Shown here: positions 7,083 to 10,079 of the stretch, one piece after another
Layout of the letters: every line of letters starts with the position of its first letter
How positions within the stretch are numbered: position 1 is the first letter of the stretch
Source: Nitrospirota bacterium
GTDB lineage: Bacteria > Nitrospirota > Thermodesulfovibrionia > Thermodesulfovibrionales > JdFR-86
Assembly (NCBI GenBank): GCA_030667205.1
Contig: DAOUWH010000038.1
Location: 1-10,079 of the forward strand
Direction of reading: 5' to 3'
DNA length: 10,079 bases
The notes under the pieces: model-generated
Told to the model about the DNA's origin: nothing
The model's input: only the letters and a program-made list of their open reading frames with translations
Databases searched by the model: none
Program-made: the position numbers and the translations under genes

Positions 7083-7747
7083 GCCTTTACCATGTTGTCC
7101 TTCCTTATGGCGTCCAGCACCTTTTTCATGACTTCCTCAAGCGTCATGTCCGAAGAGTCGATGACAATAGCGTCCTCGGCCACTTTAAGAGGGGCCAGCG
7201 ACCTTGAGGAGTCCCTTTCATCCCTCTCGGTGACATCCCTTCGGGCATCCTCCACCGTGACCTGCACGCCGCTTTGCCTGAGCTGCAGGTGCCGCCTCTT
7301 CGTGCGCGCCTCCACGCTTGCTCCAAGGTAAAATTTCCTCCACGCATCTGGGAAGACCACCGTTGTCATGTCCCTGCCCTCGACCACGAGATCGCCTTCG
7401 AGAGCCGCGGCCCTCTGAACCGGAAGCAGGAATTCCCTTACGGGTCCCCTTGCGGAGAACACCGAGGAGAGGTGCCCGGCCTCGGGGGTACGGATTTCCC
7501 CGGACACGTCCTTTCCGTTCAAAAACACCTTTCCCTCTCTAAACGATACCGCTACCGTCTTGAGGGCCCCGGCGATTTTCTCGTCGGTGTCGTCGGGGCT
7601 GATACCAAGCCCGGTAAGCCCGAGCGCAACGGCCCTGTAAAGGGCGCCCGTGTCAAGATAGTCCATGTCTATCGTCTCCGAAACCATCTTTGCCACGGTG
7701 CTCTTGCCAGCGCCCGAGGGGCCGTCTATCGCAACGACTTTTCCCAT
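7079..7747 (-). CDS. cmk: Cytidylate kinase (CMP/dCMP kinase)
   Basis: Cmk phosphorylates CMP and dCMP with ATP, recycling the products of RNA turnover and phospholipid synthesis. The P-loop GPSGAGKS is at 9-16. The nucleotide-binding YLDTGALYRA is at 30-39 and VEGRDMTTVVFPDA at 122-135. The lid-region arginines fall in RRDVTERDERDSSR (169-182), followed by APLKVAEDAIVIDSS. The 222-residue length is normal for the bacterial enzyme. One oddity is that the usual RDMGT or RDIGT reads RDMTT, with Thr128 in place of a conserved Gly. The ATG at 7747 shares one base with the aroA TAA (TAATG), with a short AGGA just upstream. The stop overlaps the ispH start. The aroA-cmk-rpsA neighbourhood matches E. 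coli and many other bacteria. Confidence 0.97.
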   Translation of the reverse strand: MGKVVAIDGPSGAGKSTVAKMVSETIDMDYLDTGALYRAVALGLTGLGISPDDTDEKIAGALKTVAVSFREGKVFLNGKDVSGEIRTPEAGHLSSVFSARGPVREFLLPVQRAAALEGDLVVEGRDMTTVVFPDAWRKFYLGASVEARTKRRHLQLRQSGVQVTVEDARRDVTERDERDSSRSLAPLKVAEDAIVIDSSDMTLEEVMKKVLDAIRKDNMVKA

Positions 7748-9027
7748 TATCCTGAAAGCCTCTTTAGCATCTCATAAAAACCGGGGAACGATATATCCAC
7801 CGCCTCGGCCTCGTGTATCGTAGTGTCGCCCTCTGCCGCGCTCGCGGCAGCAGAGAAGGCCATCGCTATCCTGTGGTCGCCGTGGCTATGAATATCGGCG
7901 CCCCTGAGCACTTCCGCGCCCCTGATGCCCAGGCCGTCGGGAAACTCCTCGACCTCCACGCCCATTGCCTTTAAGCCCTCTGCCATCGCGCCCACCCTGT
8001 CTGACTCTTTTACGCGCAACTCAGCCGCCCCCCTGATAGTCGTCGTCCCGCTTGCCAATGCGGCAACAACGCAAAGCGCCGGGAACTCGTCTATCAACGA
8101 CGGTATCATATCCTCTCCTACATCAACGGCCCTGAGTTCCGACGACCGGCACTGTATGTCGCCTACCGGCTCGCCGGAGACGTCCCTCACATTTTCGACC
8201 TTCAGGTCCGCGCCCATTTTTTGTAAAACTTCCAGAAACCCCGTCCTCTGCGGATTAAGCCCTACCCCTTTAATCATCACTTCGGAACCCTTAACCACCA
8301 AGGCGGCAGCAATGAAAAACGCCGCCGATGAAAAATCTCCCGGCACATCCACCTCTGTTGCCTGCGGCTCCGCCCCGCCCGAAACTCTGATGTTGAGTCC
8401 GTCGACGTCCACCTTTACGCCGTATGCGGGGAGCATTCGCTCCGTGTGGTCTCTGGACCTGCGGGGCTCGACCACCTCGGTTGTGCCGTCGGCATAAAGT
8501 CCGGCAAGCATGATCGCCGACTTCAGCTGCGCGCTCGCCACCGGCATTTCGTATCTTATCGCTTTAAGGTTGCCGCCGCGTATGCTCATCGGCGGATACC
8601 TGTCGTCCCTTGCAGATATATGGGCGCCCATCTGAGTGAGGGGCGTAATTACCCTCCGCATCGGACGCTGCTTCAGGGATTCGTCCCCCGTGAGCACCGA
8701 CGTGAAAGGGTTTCCCGAGAGCACTCCGGAAAGGAGCCTCATCGTCGTGCCGGAATTGCCGCAATCTATGACATCCGAAGGCTCACTCAGACCACGAAGT
8801 CCCCTGCCGTGGACCACCACCTCGGCACCGTCATCTTCTATCTCAATTCCCAGGGCCCTCATTGCATTTACAGAGCTAAGCGTGTCGCCGGCCCTGAGGA
8901 AATTTTTAACCAGACTTTTACCGTTTGCGATTGAAGACAGGATTATGGCCCTGTGCGAGATGGACTTGTCCGGCGGAGGTGTTATCTCCCCTCGCAGGGC
9001 CTTCGTTCTTTTTAGCTCAACTTTCAA
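7747..9027 (-). CDS. aroA: 3-phosphoshikimate 1-carboxyvinyltransferase (EPSP synthase)
   Basis: AroA transfers enolpyruvate from PEP to shikimate-3-phosphate, the penultimate step to chorismate. The 426-residue protein has the N-terminal PPDKSISHR (18-26; K21, S22 and R26 bind substrate), GNSGTTMR (90-97), SAQLKSA (165-171), SRDHTERM (191-198), NPQRTGFLEVLQKMGA (258-273) and the catalytic D313 and E341 (LIDEFPAL and KESDR). RDHTE and SAQLK resemble class II enzymes, but the other class II markers are not exact. The start is TTG at 9027. It is the only plausible one, because an in-frame stop lies four codons upstream and the protein then begins at the expected distance from DKS. It overlaps the end of tyrA by 11 nt and has only a weak AAAGAG ribosome-binding site, so it probably depends on coupling to tyrA. 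The stop TAA (7747-7749) overlaps the cmk ATG. Confidence 0.97.
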   Translation of the reverse strand: MKVELKRTKALRGEITPPPDKSISHRAIILSSIANGKSLVKNFLRAGDTLSSVNAMRALGIEIEDDGAEVVVHGRGLRGLSEPSDVIDCGNSGTTMRLLSGVLSGNPFTSVLTGDESLKQRPMRRVITPLTQMGAHISARDDRYPPMSIRGGNLKAIRYEMPVASAQLKSAIMLAGLYADGTTEVVEPRRSRDHTERMLPAYGVKVDVDGLNIRVSGGAEPQATEVDVPGDFSSAAFFIAAALVVKGSEVMIKGVGLNPQRTGFLEVLQKMGADLKVENVRDVSGEPVGDIQCRSSELRAVDVGEDMIPSLIDEFPALCVVAALASGTTTIRGAAELRVKESDRVGAMAEGLKAMGVEVEEFPDGLGIRGAEVLRGADIHSHGDHRIAMAFSAAASAAEGDTTIHEAEAVDISFPGFYEMLKRLSG

Positions 9028-9877
9028 TGCTCTTTCTTAGTTCACTGGCCCGCTTAAAGGCTTCTTCGAGGCCCTTAAAATCTCCTTCCCTGATATAAAT
9101 GCTAAGGCCCTCGATATTTGCCTTAAGTATATCGAGGAACCTTAACAGGTTTTCGCTGTTAAAGGCGGCTATGTCGCGCCAGAGGTCCGGGGAACCCGCG
9201 GCTATCCTTGTGGCGTCCTTAAACCCGTTGCCCGCATATTTGATGCTTCCGGGGTCCATGTCCGCCACGGTATTTACAAGGGCATAGGCCACAAGGTGAG
9301 GAAGGTGGCTCACGAGGCCGAATATCATGTCGTGCTCCTCGGGGCTCAGGAGTTCAACCCTCGAGCCGATTGCCCGCCATAGCTCCGAAACATCGTTGAA
9401 CGCGGCCACGGCAGTATTCTCTGTCTTCGTAATGATGCAGAGCCTGTCTTCGAATAGGTCCGCACTTGACGTATCGATGCCCGAGCGCTCCGACCCCGCA
9501 ATCGGATGGCACGGCACATAGTGCACCATGTCGGGCATCAGAGATTCTATACCATAGACCAGGTCGCCCTTAACGCTTCCGACATCTATAACAACCGCCC
9601 CAGGCTTTAGAGAACCCGAAATGCCTTTTACAAGCGACTTAAAAGTTCCGACCGGAGTTGCCAGGACCACCAGGTCTGCGCCCTCGCACGCTTTAGCGGG
9701 GTCTAGTTCGTAGGAATCGATTATCGACCATTCCTTTGCCCGCTGCAGGTTGGCCTCGTTTCTTCCGTGCCCGGTGATGCTGGCGGCCAGGGATGCTTTA
9801 CGCATCGCAAGGGCCAGTGATGCGCCGATCAGTCCGACTCCAATAACGGTCGTCTTCTCAAACAGCATCGACGGCAT
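9017..9877 (-). CDS. tyrA: Prephenate (or arogenate) dehydrogenase
   Basis: TyrA oxidatively decarboxylates prephenate to 4-hydroxyphenylpyruvate (or arogenate to tyrosine) with NAD(P)+. The 286-residue protein opens with a Rossmann dinucleotide-binding motif, VIGVGLIGASL (11-21). ATPVG follows at 73-77 and DVGSVKGD at 98-105. The active-site histidine segment HPIAGSERSG (124-133) comes next, with H124 equivalent to the catalytic His of the family. SHLPHLVAYAL (190-200) and GFKDATRIA (218-226, with R224) lie in the C-terminal helical dimerisation domain. There is no chorismate mutase domain and no C-terminal ACT domain, so allosteric tyrosine control by an ACT domain is not expected. Substrate and cofactor preference cannot be read by eye. 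The ATG at 9877 has a good Shine-Dalgarno (9883-9890) and shares one base with the stop of the upstream DAHP synthase gene. An ATG at codon 4 is a less likely start. Confidence 0.95.
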   Translation of the reverse strand: MPSMLFEKTTVIGVGLIGASLALAMRKASLAASITGHGRNEANLQRAKEWSIIDSYELDPAKACEGADLVVLATPVGTFKSLVKGISGSLKPGAVVIDVGSVKGDLVYGIESLMPDMVHYVPCHPIAGSERSGIDTSSADLFEDRLCIITKTENTAVAAFNDVSELWRAIGSRVELLSPEEHDMIFGLVSHLPHLVAYALVNTVADMDPGSIKYAGNGFKDATRIAAGSPDLWRDIAAFNSENLLRFLDILKANIEGLSIYIREGDFKGLEEAFKRASELRKSIES

Positions 9878-10079
9878 TATATCTCCCTCCCCACCGCCCT
9901 TGCGATGGGCTTGAGTTCGGACATAAGCTTTTTGAAGACATCCGGCTTAAGGGACTGCTCGCCGTCGGAGAAGGCCTCGTCGGGCTGGGTATGCACCTCG
10001 ATCATGAGGCCGTCGGCCCCCGCGGCAACAGCCGCCTTGGCCATCGGCGCAACGAGTCCCCACTTACCAACGCCGTGGC
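9877..10079 (-). CDS. aroF: 3-deoxy-7-phosphoheptulonate (DAHP) synthase, type I-beta, C-terminal part only
   Basis: DAHP synthase condenses PEP and erythrose-4-phosphate, the first committed step of the shikimate pathway. Only the last 67 sense codons lie in the window; the gene continues past the right edge. The visible C-terminus has [20 protein letters not shown], then [13 protein letters not shown], a combination typical of the AroA(G)/KDO8P-synthase-like type I-beta enzymes. [10 protein letters not shown] carries a conserved metal-binding Glu, and SDGEQSL is part of the active-site loop. The protein ends soon after ([12 protein letters not shown]), so there is no C-terminal regulatory domain. 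An N-terminal ACT or chorismate mutase domain could still lie outside the window. The TAA (9877-9879) overlaps the tyrA ATG. The symbol is conventional, as naming varies (aroF, aroG, aroH). Confidence 0.9.
   Translation of the reverse strand, partial: HGVGKWGLVAPMAKAAVAAGADGLMIEVHTQPDEAFSDGEQSLKPDVFKKLMSELKPIARAVGREI
9883..9890 (-). promoter_or_regulatory. Shine-Dalgarno of tyrA
   Basis: The - strand reads GGAGGGAG, embedded in the last sense codons of the DAHP synthase gene, ending 5 nt before the ATG at 9877. It supports this start over the ATG at codon 4. Confidence 0.6.

Noticed and set aside
1..10079. tRNA, rRNA, CRISPR arrays, insertion sequences, phage or defence genes, direct repeats
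   Set aside because: None seen; the whole window is accounted for by conserved core genes and one 64-nt gap, and no frameshifted or truncated gene was found apart from those cut by the window edges.

Overview
This window is a compact block of bacterial core genes with almost no non-coding DNA. It holds nine intact or near-intact coding regions plus one cut off at the right edge. The left end carries the 3' part of ffh (signal recognition particle GTPase) on the + strand. Everything else is on the - strand. Read in transcription order, from high to low coordinates, it is: the 3' end of a type I-beta DAHP synthase gene (aroF), tyrA, aroA, cmk, ispH, rpsA, sppA, ihfB and a MrfA/YprA-type DEAD/DEAH helicase gene.

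Organism: a bacterium of roughly 55-60% G+C by eye. It makes aromatic amino acids and uses the MEP isoprenoid pathway. The six-domain S1 protein, an IHF-beta-like protein just downstream of it, and the order aro-tyrA-aroA-cmk-ispH-rpsA recall Desulfobacterota (the former Deltaproteobacteria, for example the Geobacter group) or a neighbouring phylum such as Nitrospirota. Free use of ATA (Ile) and AGG (Arg) codons at this G+C fits but does not prove that. The placement rests on remembered gene order and motif style, not a search, and is low confidence below the level of Bacteria.

Layout: from the right edge to about 3518, consecutive genes overlap by 1 to 11 nt, or are 9 nt apart at sppA/ihfB. 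This is the look of one translationally coupled operon. It joins the entry and late steps of chorismate and tyrosine synthesis (aroF, tyrA, aroA), CMP/dCMP phosphorylation (cmk), the last MEP-pathway step (ispH), translation initiation (rpsA), membrane peptide clearance (sppA) and nucleoid architecture (ihfB). The only real intergenic gap is 3454-3517, before the helicase gene. It contains a perfect 9-bp GC hairpin ending 8 nt before the helicase start. The helicase and ffh genes converge and overlap by 12 nt at their 3' ends.

I found no tRNA, rRNA, CRISPR, insertion sequence, phage gene or obvious horizontally acquired cargo. This is a housekeeping region. The points worth a second look are regulatory or architectural (the hairpin, the overlapping gene train, the convergent overlap), plus a few residue-level oddities. 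I do not see a new biological system here.
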